From assembly GCF_030272615.1 (NCBI RefSeq), contig NC_081411.1, forward strand, positions 216,206,154-216,270,153: DNA of 64,000 bases. The letters run 5' to 3'. A program made the position numbers and the translations under genes. This DNA comes from Cryptomeria japonica (lineage: Eukaryota; Streptophyta; Pinopsida; Cupressales; Cupressaceae). The notes below the pieces were generated by a model that worked only from the letters and a program-made list of their open reading frames with translations, made no database searches and had not been told where the DNA came from. Below, one piece after another: positions 1 through 11,690 of this stretch. Position 1 is the first letter of the stretch; every line of letters begins with the position of its first letter.

Positions 1-841
1 CATGCTACCAGTAGGGGCTATGGGATGTTTGTATTGGAGAAGTCTGTAGGAATGGAAGTATCAGTTTGAGCAATCATTGTGTAATGGAGTATCTGTAAGT
101 CTAGCTTATGTGTGCGATTATTTCCTAAAAGATCAATTTATACAAGGTTCGTTGTCTCTTTCCAAATATTGTGTACATTCTTGTGTTGATGATTTTTTTT
201 TGTCCTCTTGATAAATCTGTTTAATAGATTTGCTATGATGTGAGTCACATGTTGTTGCATTAAATGAAAGATTGGGTTCTTATTGTTTGTGTAACACATA
301 CAGAGCCTTCATAGTTGATGAGAAATTGTCTCTTGAGTTTGATAGGATTTTATGTCCACAAAGTGTCATATATACCCTTGGATAAGAGGCACTAGTCTGT
401 TGTTTATCTTTTAAGGTCCCGATCTGTATGCATTCAAGGTCCTTGAAAGAGAAACATTCTTCCATATCCTATTTGAACTAATCCTTGCGGATTTCATTAA
501 AGTCCTGAAAGTATTTCATTTTCAATATACAATATCTTTAACATACACTTTTATTCATTTTTAGTTTTTAGTTTTCAAAGTATTCAGCTAAAGCACATGA
601 TATAGCATAGTTGCAGAACACTAATTTGCCAATTGTGTAAACTTGCTTAGAGGCTTAATCCGTATTTAAATAACTCTTTTGTGCTTGAGAGGGAAGGGTA
701 CACCCGCCTAGGTCTTATGGAGCCTGAAGTGCAGAGGGATTTGGTCTTCGACCATCCCTGTTTGTTGGCCGAGGCTGATTGGATTTCCTAAGGAGTTGGC
801 AAGTTTTTGGGTTTTCCAATCTGTGGTTTTGGGTACCAACA
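1..841. other. no gene recognised
   Basis: Reading frames here are short and broken on both strands and match nothing I recognise. The minus frame of the transposase relic to the right stays open down to about 708, but residues encoded below about 842 no longer resemble the Tnp2 family. The piece at about 700-840 is richer in G+C than its surroundings and may belong to another, unidentified element. Confidence 0.4.
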
Positions 842-2384
842 AAAGCATCGCATGGAATTGAAATTGTCTTTGTCCTATTTCTCTAGAGACATCATAGATA
901 GTGACGCCATTCCATAACTCCAACAACTCGTCGATAAGAGGCTCGATATATACATTCATATCTTTAACTTGGTACTTACGTAATCCAATGAACAAAAATA
1001 TTACATAATTATTATGACCATTTTCCTACAATATTTATAATTAAATGTAGACGACTATATTTAAATATAAAATATCTAGAACAATAATTGCCAACATTAT
1101 GTGATCCCTCTTTATTGACATCCATGGAGGAATGTTATTGTTGATAACAAAAATAGGCCACATTGAGTAAACAGATCTCATCTCTGCAAATGGATTGACA
1201 TCGTCTGCTGCCAATGAAAGCCTTAGATTACGAGGTTCTTCTTTAAAGTGTGGCCACTTTTCCTCTATATCCATAAATGTTGAACCATCTGCAAGCATTC
1301 AAATAATGTCTTCTCGACTTCTATTTTGTGCATGGTAATCCGTATATTGTGCCAAGCTAGTGCACTTGAATAATCGTTGCATACATGGAATAATGGGAAT
1401 ATAGCAAAGAACCTTGCGAGGAACTCTTTTTTTATCTGATCTATTCGATATCTACTGATATGACATTTAGGGCATTCAATTTGAAATTCATGTTGTTTGT
1501 GATATATAATATGATCATTGGGACAAGCATCTATTGCTTGATACTCCATTCCAATATCTTTCATAATGGCAGATAATTCTCAGTATGAGCAAGGTAGAAT
1601 ATTTGATGGTGGTAAGAAAAACTCACCTATAAATCTACAACAAAAAAATATAATTTGTTAATATAAAGAATATTAATGGTACAACATGATTCACAATTTA
1701 TTATGACATATATGGCATACCTTAACATACGTGAGATTGTTATGTTGGATAAACCATTCATAACCTTCAAGTTCACCAACAATAATACAACGGAGAGAAG
1801 AGTTGTCTGTGAGCCTTCGCAAAGGGCCTCAGATGCCTTCTCAAGTAGAGGGACATCATGAACAACATCAAGGTCATCTTCATCATCATGAACAGTTGCG
1901 CGAGTGCTAAATGTGTCATGGATCAATGTATTTGTACCATCATCTTAATTGTGTTTTGTGGCTCATGATCGTCATCTTCCATGGGATCATTATCTTTAGC
2001 TTCGATATTCACACCTCCATGTTCGTCCACTTCGAAAACCATATTCTTCGGGTTGTGTTGCTCCATACCATGTGCTCGACCTATATAAAATTGATAACAT
2101 AAATAAACCATGATCGTGATCTCATCATCAAGCGATTTATTATGTATATAAATTGTTAAAACAATATAATAAAAACTTACTAATGGATGATAATCATGTC
2201 CACCTTCAATGTGACCATGTAGCCTACAATGTTTCTTAGGTGTTTTGATTAGAATTCTTCTAGTCTTTAACCCCTTACAAATTTTGCGAGGACAATAACA
2301 TTTTCCATCACCTTTTCTTTTCAAGTTAGACCACAACCTAGAAATTGTCTCCTTATTTTGTTGTTCGTTGATATTGTCTGACAT
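842..2384 (-). pseudogene. CACTA (En/Spm-type) transposase relic, Tnp2 family
   Basis: Transposases of the plant Tnp2 family cut and paste CACTA DNA transposons. Read right to left, the pieces appear in family order: a Cys/His-rich N-terminal segment (2384 to about 2190), an acidic linker, then motifs resembling IDACPNDHIIY (about 1530), ECPKCHISRYR (about 1470), KWPHFKEEPRNLRL (about 1250) and PLIDELLELWNGV (about 930). A GT...AG intron at 1635-1720 joins its flanking coding sequence in frame and restores the conserved L-P..N-I-L-P stretch. Breaks: TGA at 1580-1582, and a stop or frameshift near 1285-1300. The catalytic C-terminal half and the CACTA ends were not found. The family call is fairly secure; the element is dead. 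Confidence 0.75.
1635..1720 (-). other. probable spliceosomal intron in the CACTA transposase relic
   Basis: On the minus strand it begins GTATGCC and ends TTGTTGTAG, 86 bp. Removing it keeps the frame (AG/A junction) and joins the segment ending in M-L-R to the segment starting F-I-G-E-F-F-L-P, as expected for Tnp2. Confidence 0.55.
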
Positions 2385-2924
2385 GGTCTTTCTTCACAAG
2401 CAAGAAAATCAGGCTATATAACTAATTATATAGAAGTTGAAATGTTAGTTATGAAATCACATTTCAGTATAATATACCGAATTAAATTACTTGAAAATAG
2501 AAATTATCATCATTGAACCAAAACCATTTAACTCTTCTTTTTCATCTCAAAACATATCTAATGGCTTTGTGGTATGCAATCCTTGTATCATATCTTAAGT
2601 TGACTAATGTCTAATTGGGGTAATCCATGAGTGTCTAATGTGAATTCAGTATCCTAAACATTGGAGAGACCTTATCTGACTTGCCTAATCAATGTGGTTG
2701 TTGTCCTAATATGAAATACTGAGTTCTACCCTTGTCTCTGCATCAAACTTCTCACATCATGTTTCTTCAACAAAACACACTAATATGAATTGAGCCAACA
2801 CCATGAGGATAGGGTCAAGTATCATGGAAACTAATCATAATACGTAAATATGGGGTTCACACATAAGTGTTGGCTCTCAACAATGCCATGTTGGCATTTG
2901 GCATTATAACAGACAAGGAGAGAT
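2385..2924. other. no gene; non-coding flank
   Basis: There are no open frames of note. The last 40 bases before 2925 end in a purine stretch (ACAAGGAGAGAT) that looks like a worn polypurine tract, so the following LTR may be the 3' LTR of an otherwise deleted element rather than a solo LTR. Confidence 0.4.
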
Positions 2925-4391
2925 TGTTGGCATTTCAATAAGGATATTGAGAAGGTTGTTGATGATTATGGATAAAACTGATTAAGGATGTTTACTGTTT
3001 TAATACTATTATTTTGTCATTGATGTCAAGAAATTGATTTTCTAATTCAGTATGATGTTGCCATATCTTGAGAAGTATGATTTGATGAGTATAAAGATGT
3101 CGGTAAAACACACAGAAAGAATATGATGGATAAGGGGTGAAATAAGTTATTCAATGGGCTATTATTACCGAGTTAGACAATGATGAGATCATGATGATTA
3201 GATTGTTTTGATATCCTACATATGCTATTGATTGAAAGGTTAATACTATACTATGTTACCGAGCAAAGAACCTAGTCGGTAAACCCTAAGGAACCTAGTC
3301 GGTAAACCCTAAGGTTATCGCTATCGGTTAATGAAGGTAGAATGTCTACCGAGTGAAGTTTAGTATTTACCGAGTTGCAACTGAGTAATAATAGAATGCA
3401 TTGAAAGAATAAAAGCATTATTTAATGAAGGAAGCTAATGAGCTAGCTATGATTAAATGATTGGTATGTTGTGAATGAAGTTTGTTAAAGAATCTATGGC
3501 AAAGGATAATCGGCAGGAAGATCTATAGCTTAGATTGAACCGCAATACCCTAGCACAAGTTCCAAGAAATATATGCAAGTTCCAAGGCGGGGTAAAACAT
3601 TTTCAGATCTAAGGATACATTGAACTTGGTCAAAGTTTGAAGATCTGATGGCTATGATTGATCATGGGAAATGTGATCAAGGAGATTAAGTGATTGGCGA
3701 ATTGTTTATAAATAGGGAATTGTTGATAAACAATGGATGCGGGCAAGTGTATGCATAGGGATGCTACATAGTGATTACCGAGCATAGAAGCTTGAAGATC
3801 TATTTTGAATAATAGAGTATAGAGCCCAGCAGATGGACAAGATTAGTTCTATGTCTATATTGTATTGAGCAAATAAGAATCTGCTTTAGCATTTTAGATG
3901 TGAAGTTGCAGATAGATTTGTATTACTATTATTTTATGAAGTGATAGAAAATCTCTTAAACGAGTGGACTTAACAGTCTTATTTGTAAAACCCTCTAGGA
4001 AGGTGACATTCTGATTGAGTGTTTGAAATCCTTTAACAAGGTCACTTCTAACAAGGTGAAGATCCTAACAGATCTGAGGGAAATCCCTTAATCGGGTCAC
4101 ATCTAGCAATGTGTTTGTAATCTTTAACAGGATTTGCTTTTAACCAAGCATACTCTAGAAGAGTATATTTCTTAGTGGGTCCAAAATCCCATAGTGGTTT
4201 TTCCCTATTTGGGTTTCCAAGTTAAATCTGGTGTTATGAGTGTTATGATGTTTATATGCTTCTGAGTTTGCATGTTTAGCAATTTTGGTTATATTACTGA
4301 AGTATATGTTACCAAGGTTGAATCTGATGGTTTTATGGAAGATTAAGTTTGTATGATTCACCCCCCCCCCCTCTCATCTTATTAGCTTGGC
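2925..4391 (+). repeat. Copia LTR (solo or 3' remnant), Copia-5 family
   Basis: It starts TGTTGGCATTTC and runs with the two LTRs of Copia-5 (42741-44232 and 55535-57031). Shared landmarks are the early ATATTGAGAAGGTTGTT, a TATA-like TTTATAAATAGG near 3703, the degenerate CCTAACA/TTTAACAGG repeats at 3970-4140, the GGTTTTTCCC...GGGTTTCC module at 4194-4220 and a C run at 4360-4371. It carries a private 23-bp tandem duplication at 3268-3313. The 3' boundary is approximate and no TSD was found. The antisense frame at 4155-4361 is an LTR shadow, not a gene. Confidence 0.75.
3268..3313. repeat. 23-bp perfect tandem duplication inside the LTR
   Basis: The unit GAACCTAGTCGGTAAACCCT plus AAG occurs twice head to tail. 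The Copia-5 LTRs have this motif once, so the duplication arose in this copy. Confidence 0.85.
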
Positions 4392-4822
4392 ATTTGTACT
4401 TATCTTTAAGTATCAGAACTATCATGCCACATTTCCAAAATTGTCAGTCTCAAGACTTCTCCTATTGGGTCAGCACTCATTGATGGCCACAAGGCCAAAT
4501 CAATGTATGTAGGCTTTGAACTCCTTACTCTAGGCTAGGAGGACCCTACACAAGGTCTATGAACACTCACTTGGTATTAAAATAGAAATATCCTTCCTCT
4601 AGAACTTTGTTTGCAACACACACATCAATATTGGTAATAATTGTTATGATGGATGGTCTATTAGGATGGTAAATAAAATGCTTATTCTTTTTCCACCCTT
4701 TGAAACTACAACAAGGTATTTGACTTGGCAGGGTCCCCACACATCACTTCAACAACAAACATTAGGAAATTCAACATTTTGCCTTCTCAATGCATTTTTT
4801 TTTGTCTTTCACTGGTTTTCTC

Positions 4823-4848
4823 GGTCTGATATATAGGGATATCAGACC
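4823..4848. repeat. perfect 10-bp inverted repeat (hairpin)
   Basis: GGTCTGATAT at 4823-4832 and ATATCAGACC at 4839-4848 are exact reverse complements separated by 6 bases. A degenerate copy lies near 5218-5244. Confidence 0.8.
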
Positions 4849-6694
4849 TTTCATGGCATCATCACACTCGCCTTCCAATATGTAGTCCTTTCATATTTTT
4901 GGTACCTACACACTATGTTGTTGTTAAGTATTGATGTAGTCTTAAGACATCTCATGAATCTATTACATGTCCACACTTGGGTTTACAAACACAACTCTAT
5001 CAAAACAAAAATAAATATCACTAGTAAAACTATGACTGTGACAATCAATACCCTTAGGACAGTCATAGAAATTTAATCTATTTCATTTGGTTTTGATCAA
5101 AAAACCCTTCTGAAGGTTGCATAGGGTCCCCTCACCCCTCTCTCTATCATCAACCACTTCAAAATACCAATGGCTTGGTCTTCCCACCAAATTCTTCACT
5201 CTTACTGCCTTTTACTGACCGATAAATAGAGATATCAGACTATCCTCATGCCCAAACATACCAAATCTAATTTGGAGCCCTCCACATACATAATATGATA
5301 CATAGCATGGAAAAGGGTCTTCCCACACATTTGGGTGAATTTATATGCATGGGAGACCAAACTATACATTATTTACTCCTCTCGGTAAACACTAGGCAGG
5401 GTTTTGACATTTTTTTGGAAAAAATATGATATCTAATTTAAAACACAATGAAATTCAATGCCACAAAAAGAAAAAATGAATTTAACTCACTGCGATACCA
5501 TATCCAATCGACTTACCATCAAATTATGATAATTTTCATAATGAAAAATGAAGAGAATCAGACCAAAACGTCAAAAAATGCACATAAAACCCCAATTTCA
5601 TTAAGAAAAACTCTTGGATGGCATGCCAAATGCCTATTTATTCCCATCCAAGTGGGTTACAACCTCAAACTACCATAAACTAACTTTCCAACCATATTTT
5701 TAAGAAGTTTCTCCAAGAAAGGCAAAAGTTGTCATGGCAATATGAAAACTTTTTCCCAATGGACCTCAAACTTTCACAATTAGGTCTCTATTTGTTGTTA
5801 GAATGTGATCTATGACTAAGTATTAGAGGATCTTACTAGCTTGGATATCATTCTTTTATGTGTCTCTGACATGACTCCTAGTAACTATATAAGGATCTTA
5901 CTAGTCCTAAATCTATGTCTTGTCTTTTTGATATGGTTCCTACTGAGAATACATGAATCTTACTAGTTCTAAATGTCATAACTTTGTGTTTTGCATGCTC
6001 CATGTGTGTTACCAATGTTACTCATATTACTCACTTTGTACTTCCCTTTTATCTCAATATTATAGATTGATAATATCATAAGTCTTGGGAGCTACCACCT
6101 TTCCAAACTTGTAGTCATCTTGACTCTTCAATATCTTGGTGAAAGAATATTTGGTTTCTCCATATTTTCCCAAGAGTACATGAGCATAATTTCATACTCT
6201 TGCTAAGAGGGGGCTAAATATTGCATCATAAGTTGTATCTATTTAAAAATATACACTAGGTTTGGACTCACTTTAGTGGTTGTGCCTTATTTATGCCTAA
6301 TTGTACTTAGGTTTGAGAATGTTTCCATAAATTTGGTTCATTCCCTTATTCATGATGTTCCTCATGGCTCATTTTTATAGGACTAGGGTCTTGGGAACCC
6401 TTATTCATGGAAATTGGACCTAAATTTTGAAATATGAATGTTGGATTCACAAATAGTAGGAATTTCCTCTCCAAATTAGGACTTTTGCAAAAGTTCAATT
6501 TGAAAAGGTGCAAGGACCATCCATAAAAGGTCCATCTTGAAAATTAAATGATAATACCATCCATGCATATTAAATGATATAGTCAAGTAATAGAGAAGGA
6601 AAACCATTTCATGAAGTTGTCAAATGATTTTAAAGATGCACAACAGTCCACTAAATGCATTTCACTAAAAAAGAAAACAAAGTATGCTACAAGA

Positions 6695-6746
6695 TAGTGG
6701 GTAAGATGCAAGCAATGAAGTAGTGGGTAAGATGCAAGCAATGAAG
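6695..6746. repeat. 26-bp tandem duplication
   Basis: TAGTGGGTAAGATGCAAGCA plus ATGAAG occurs twice in direct succession without change, so it is a recent slippage or duplication event. Confidence 0.85.
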
Positions 6747-7759
6747 TTAAATAGAAAAAGAAAAACCATGAATATTACCAAGTCAAAAGGAGTATCTATG
6801 ACCTCTTAGGTGTTTTTTCACTTGCATAAATTATACTTCTTAAGGATAGAAACACATGTAGATAGTAGTATGAAGTCTTTTTGATGATTTTTGAAGTAGT
6901 TGAAGGAATGGCTTATTTTAGTTATATCTAACCCAAGACAATTTCAACTCAAAGAAAGGAATAAAACCATATGTCCTATAAGTTTTGGAAGCTAATTGAG
7001 TAGCTAGATAAGGTAGAGCATGACTATAGGGTAGTCTTGAGAATCTTTTAACTCAATTAGAACATGTACCAAGTATCTAGGAGCTTACAAATCCAATTCA
7101 ACCATATTTCAAGTGAAAATGCAACAAAAGGAGTAAAAGCGTTGAATACACCTCAAAAACCATTCCTAGGTGGCCAAGTAGGTGGAAATAGTCTTTTCCA
7201 ACATTTAATTTCTTCATAGATGTAGCCTATATTCTCTTTATTATTTGAGATGAGATATAGGACTCCTAGGGTTTAGTTCATCTTAGTTCTTTAAATTCTA
7301 TGCCAAGTGTTGTAAATAAAAAAAATTCTTACAGCAAGAGATATTATTTAATATCATTTAAGGTTGTAGTAGTGCAAGAAACATCAATATGAAAAGAGAA
7401 GGGATGAAGAAGTCAGGGACCTTCAAATTATACATCAGAACTATGATACAACTAGTTGGGATATAATTTCCCCCTCATTGGGATAGCCATTTGACTCCTA
7501 TCAGGATAGCTGAACAAAGCCAAAGAAGGTGGATAAATATAGGGGCAAGAAGAAGGTTAATGAAGAGGGAGATCTTGAAGAGGAAGAAAAGAATCAGAAA
7601 GTTCAACAAAAATAAAATGAAGAAGATTAAGATGTGTAACCTAGTTTGATGTTTTATCTAGTTTTGGACTTGAAAATTATTTATGCCTTGACAATATTTT
7701 ATGTTTTATGGCTCATGGAAACTCATGATCTAGTCACTATAGTATATGAAACTCACAAG

Positions 7760-8156
7760 AATATGAAACTCTCTCATGACAAATGAGAAGAACTAAGGAA
7801 GAAAGGCCTATCTTTTTATTGCAGGAAGAAATGGGAAAGAGGACAGACTTGTAAACAAGATGAAACAAAAGAGGGAAAGATGTGATTTTATGTGCAAATA
7901 TCCATGGGCACCCAGGCATAAATGTAATGCAAGGAATCTTTAAAGAAAGAACTTGTGTTATAAATGCAAAGAAAAATGGGAACTAGGACATATATGTGGA
8001 GGCCAACTACGAAAAATAGAGGCAATATCCGATGAAAAAGCAAAAGGAAACCTGAGAAAAAAAGAAAGATATGGTGAAGGAGACAATAAGAGAATGTCAT
8101 CAAAAGAAGAGGGGACAATTGAAGAATGGAGTTTTGTGGAGGAAGCAATCCAATAA
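7760..8156 (+). pseudogene. Ty3 chromovirus Gag fragment with zinc knuckles
   Basis: Three knuckle-like stretches lie in tandem: F-Y-C-R-K-K-W-E-R-G-Q-T-C (about 7822-7860), C-K-Y-P-W-A-P-R-H-K-C (about 7895-7928) and C-Y-K-C-K-E-K-W-E-L-G-H-I-C (about 7957-8000). The spacing CX2CX7HXC is usual for plant chromovirus Gag, which packages element RNA. The first has lost its outer Cys and its His. A TGA near 7881 and a TAA near 7940 separate them, and they lie in two frames. The third sits in a 67-codon charged frame (7953-8156). Pol is missing downstream, so this is an internal deletion relic. Confidence 0.6.
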
Positions 8157-8384
8157 TCACAACACCCTCATAAATATGACAGAAGAAACCTCTTCATAGA
8201 ACCTCAAGGTTTCATCGTTAAGTAAAGTGTGAATGCATTCTTCTAAATAAGATGGATCTAATAATAGTACATATATTGGCATGTGTATACTTCGTACTTG
8301 GTTCATGCTTAATGTATTTTCAAGAATGATGCTTAACAACTAAGAGAATAAAAAGAAACAATAATTTATTCAAAAGAGAACATT

Positions 8385-8572
8385 ATGTTTAAGGTCATAG
8401 ATGTGTGGCATGCTTCTAGACAATATATGGAAAGTTTGCCCTTATTTTGTCTCATGATTACAATTGATGAGAGAAAACTTGTCTTAATATTACAAACCTT
8501 GGGAGGGGCTAATATATTTGATCATCTAAACCTAAAGTTGCTTGAGGAAAAGCAAATTTGGGAGGGGAGGAC
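8385..8572 (+). pseudogene. 3' end of chromovirus pol
   Basis: The frame ends with a segment resembling the family ending H-x-N-L-K-L-L-E-x-K-Q-I-W-E-G, the usual C-terminal tail after the chromodomain. It runs straight into a G-rich polypurine tract (GGGAGGGGAGGA, about 8560-8571) and then the LTR, the canonical order. RT, RNase H and integrase are absent between the Gag fragment and this tail. I do not see a convincing complete chromodomain. Confidence 0.5.
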
Positions 8573-9223
8573 TGTGATGCCCCCGATTTGAACAACTAAC
8601 ATTTCTTCACAGAAGGTCCAAATGATGAAATTGTCTTAGACGGTAAGACTTCACAATTTCATGGAGGAAATCATTGATTTACTATAGTAAAGCTTATATG
8701 GATTAAAGACAATAAATATCAACCCTCACAATTAATCTCTAGTGATGGTGAATATTTAAGAGTGATAACATATTAAGGGTGTGTAATAATATGAAGAGGC
8801 ATGCCAGTTGTTAGGAGGAGACATCATGGTTTAGGAGGGGACACCACCACTCCAACAATCACCCCTCATTGAGTGGTCACCACTTTTGTACCCAATGAAG
8901 AGATATAAGTAGTGCACTCCCAACAATTAGAAGATCATCAAACCAAGCACTTAATACTTGATAAGGCACTGAATATAAAACAAATTGATTAATTAATACT
9001 ATTTGGTATGAATTCCTTTGTATATAATAGAATGGATGTTCGATTAATGAATATACTTCTACACACTAATCATTGAGAAATACATTGTTGGTGGTTCCAT
9101 TATTACCCAGTCCAGTATCGATTTGATCTTGTTGGGGAAGCATCTCACAATCAAAACACAAGGTCTCACTGCCGATTAGTCTACTATTACCAGGGTTCAC
9201 CCTCTAATTTGTGAAATTTCACA
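8573..9223 (+). repeat. chromovirus 3' LTR (right end tentative)
   Basis: It starts TGTGATGCCCCCGATTTG immediately after the purine tract. The most likely end is GAAATTTCACA at 9223, giving TG...CA and about 650 bp. No partner LTR or TSD was found, so the right boundary is a judgement. Confidence 0.45.
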
Positions 9224-10093
9224 ACTTATTTAGTTTATGCTAAGTATATGTGTGATACTAGAATCTTTCATATGATTGAGTACTTCCAACCATGGTAGAA
9301 GGGAAGTAGGCTTGCAAGAGTGGTATGGTGATGGTTTTGTATGGGCAAAGGGTTACAAAGTATACTTCCCTTGGGCCTAGAGGAGATGGCTTCTATAGAA
9401 ACCTATTGTAACCTCTTTCCCCTATCATGGTAAAGATTCAAATCCAAAATTCCAAAATTCCTCATCCAAACATTATGCAAATCCCAAAATTCCTCAGGCA
9501 AATATTATGCAAATCCGAAATTCCTCATGCAATTATTATGCAAATGTGAAGATTCAATGAATGAAGGTGAAGATTAAACAATTCCTCATATTATGCAAAT
9601 CCGAAATGAAGGTGAAGTTTAGCAATTCCTCATATTATCCAAATCCAAAATGAAGGTGAAGATTCTACCTCGAATGGTGAGTGTGTTGTTTGATCTTACC
9701 AGGGGTTGAGCTTGATGCGGAAGCCTACGTCGGATTGAATGCACAAATGACTTGCCCTCCTTTTTCTTTTTTTTTTAAGTAATGCATGTTGCCATCGAAA
9801 TTTCGATGAACTCAGGCACTTTTTTTAAAAAAGAAAGAAAAATTCATTTTCGACGAAGTCGAGCATTTTTTCAAAAAAAAATCAAATTTGGTCACAATAT
9901 ACCTTCTCCATCGGAAACCTCCGTCAGAATTCTAGACCAAATGTATTAGTGACATCAGGGAACTTGACTTATATCATTTGACACACTTTGTCATAGAGGT
10001 GAATCAAACTAAACCTCTACTTGATAAGTAAACTTTAGTTTCCAAAACAAAGTATCCATATCCAACATCAACATCAACATTTGATCATTTTGT
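9224..10093. other. non-coding leader upstream of the Tat/Ogre-like element
   Basis: No reading frames of note. It holds the tandem repeat at 9420-9680 and T- and A-rich runs at 9765-9890. The 5' LTR and primer-binding site expected here were not found, so the Ty3 element is probably truncated on its left. Confidence 0.4.
9420..9680. repeat. imperfect short tandem repeats with ATTATGCAAAT
   Basis: ATTATGCAAAT or a one-base variant recurs about six times, each preceded by AATTCCTCA-type sequence. The later units also carry AATGAAGGTGAAG. Period varies from about 35 to 55 bp. The octamer ATGCAAAT is repeated, but any protein binding is unproven. Confidence 0.7.
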
Positions 10094-10468
10094 ATGACCA
10101 CTCCCCATATTTTGAGAAGAAGAAGTCTTCATCAAAATACTAAGTTGAAGAAGAGACAACCTAGTCCTAAGGCACTTATTAAGAGGAATAAATTTCTATA
10201 TATCAACCATCAACTCTTTACATCACATCATGCATTCTTGCATCGTATGCAGTTGTATATCCAAGCAAAAACCAATGAATTTGACAAAGAGCCTTTGAGA
10301 AGTAGGTATTACATTCAAAAAGCAGCATTCAACGAGCACCTTAATAGTGGAGGAAGGATTAACCTCGCTTTGTTTCCAAAGTTTCTTATTACTTATAACA
10401 AGGCTTGGTCTGAGCCACCAACTCCACCAAGAACCCCAATAGAAGAAGAAGAATTCACTACGATATAG
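10094..10468 (+). CDS. extra ORF upstream of gag (Ogre-type ORF1-like)
   Basis: Open frame of 124 codons beginning ATG-ACC-ACT and ending only 8 bases before the gag start at 10477. The protein is basic in its first half and ends with a proline-rich stretch (SEPPTPPRTP) followed by acidic residues. Ogre-type members of the Tat lineage of Ty3 elements are known for an additional ORF of unknown function before gag, and position and size fit. I recognise no domain. That it is open while gag and pol are full of stops may be chance over this length. Assignment rests on context. Confidence 0.5.
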   Translation: MTTPHILRRRSLHQNTKLKKRQPSPKALIKRNKFLYINHQLFTSHHAFLHRMQLYIQAKTNEFDKEPLRSRYYIQKAAFNEHLNSGGRINLALFPKFLITYNKAWSEPPTPPRTPIEEEEFTTI

Positions 10469-10476
10469 ATATATTA

Positions 10477-11028
10477 ATGTCTGTTATCACTCGATCTCAA
10501 AAAAACAAAAAGAAGGAATTACAACCAGAATCAAGTATGGGTCATAGACTGTCCAATCCTTTTGATGAATATGCAAATATGGGAGAAACAAAGTTCACTG
10601 ATGAACTTCTCCAAGAATGTCAAGAGAACGCGTCTTTACAAAAACTCCTAGGAAGACTTATATTAATGGATAAGGAAAAATATCCACTCATGCTAACTAG
10701 CAAAGGAGTCAATATTCCTAAGGATTTTGACACAGAAAACTTAAGGAATATAGATGAGAGAATTTCAAGAACAAGAGCGAGAAACTATGCTTATCAAGAA
10801 CAACGGAGAGAAAAAGAGGCACATGATCAAGAAAATATACACAACCAAGATCACACCCATGAACAAGACAACACTCATGAACAAAACCATGCCCGCAATC
10901 AGAACAATCTTAATGAACGAGGGGAAGCTCCCCATCAGAGGACAAATGTGCCCCTAGCTGTTCTTACACAACAACTCGAAACATTTCAAAGACAAATGCA
11001 GGACATGCAACAAGGGACCACGGTATGA
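10477..11028 (+). pseudogene. Gag N-terminal part, Tat/Ogre-like Ty3 element
   Basis: 183-codon frame from ATG 10477. The protein is charged, with a coiled-coil-like middle and a run of short repeats rich in N, H, Q and E (about residues 110-150) before a glutamine-rich segment. It precedes the conserved Gag core, which continues in another frame from 11025, so a frameshift near 11020 splits gag. Gag forms the cytoplasmic particle that carries element RNA. Confidence 0.65.
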
Positions 11029-11690
11029 TATTCATTAGACAAAATATGTCCTTATCTTTTGATAGGAGATTCAACATGGTAACTTTTCCCCCAAATTCAA
11101 ATATACCAAAGTATCACAAATATGATGGTAAGAGTGATCCCCATGATCACATTCAAGAATTTTGTACTATGAGCTTAGAGTTTTCTCACAATGACAAATA
11201 CTTAATGAGGTTATTCCCACGAAGTTTGGGAGGGAAAACAATGGAGTGGTTGTCGAAACTCATACCTCCCATCAGATCACTTGATGAGTTGGTGAACAAG
11301 TTCATAACACAATACTCCTATAACATCCAACATGCAATCACCATGTTGGATGTGTGTAACACAAAACAAAATAACAATGAAACATTCATGGTGTTTCTGC
11401 AATGATGGAGGCGCATGGCCTCAAGATATCCATGTGATGTGCCTGAAAAAGGAAAAGATGGAAATCTTCATAGACAATCTAAATAGTGAGATGTGTTATC
11501 AACTCAAACTGCAATGTATACCATCTTTTGCAAAATTAATAGAAAATGGTATCCAAGTAGAGGAAGCTTCCATTAAGAAAGGAACATTGAATTTCTTTAA
11601 GGAAGGTGTTAATTCATCAAACAATAACACCTTTAACAATCAAAACAATTCAGACAAGTCCAGATTTTGAAAAACGAACAAAAACATTAT
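11025..11690 (+). pseudogene. Gag core (retrotransposon gag domain)
   Basis: Contains the hallmarks of the Ty3 gag core: KYDGKSDPHDHI, LFPRSLGGKTMEWL, a serine/leucine F-x-x-Q-Y segment and a polar N/Q stretch. A TGA at 11403-11405 interrupts the frame, and the rest continues in a second frame (11332-11670) ending in Asn-rich sequence. No intact capsid protein can be made. Confidence 0.75.

Larger units (their letters stand above)
4392..7759. other. 3.4 kb without recognisable genes
   Basis: AT-rich sequence with stops in all frames; the 76-codon frame at 5448-5678 has no recognisable features. Two diverged copies of one ~150-bp segment lie near 4725-4870 and 5125-5290, each with a palindromic GATATCAGAC motif. 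Imperfect ~75-bp tandem units built around GGATCTTACTAG occur at about 5818-5990. Probably unclassified degraded transposon DNA. Confidence 0.35.

Noticed and set aside
708-841. Continuation of the transposase frame to 708
   Set aside because: Residues here no longer resemble Tnp2 and base composition changes; probably unrelated DNA.
2081-2180. Second candidate intron (GTAAGT...TATATAG) in the CACTA relic
   Set aside because: Its removal breaks the frame of the acidic linker that otherwise continues, so it is probably coding or decayed sequence.
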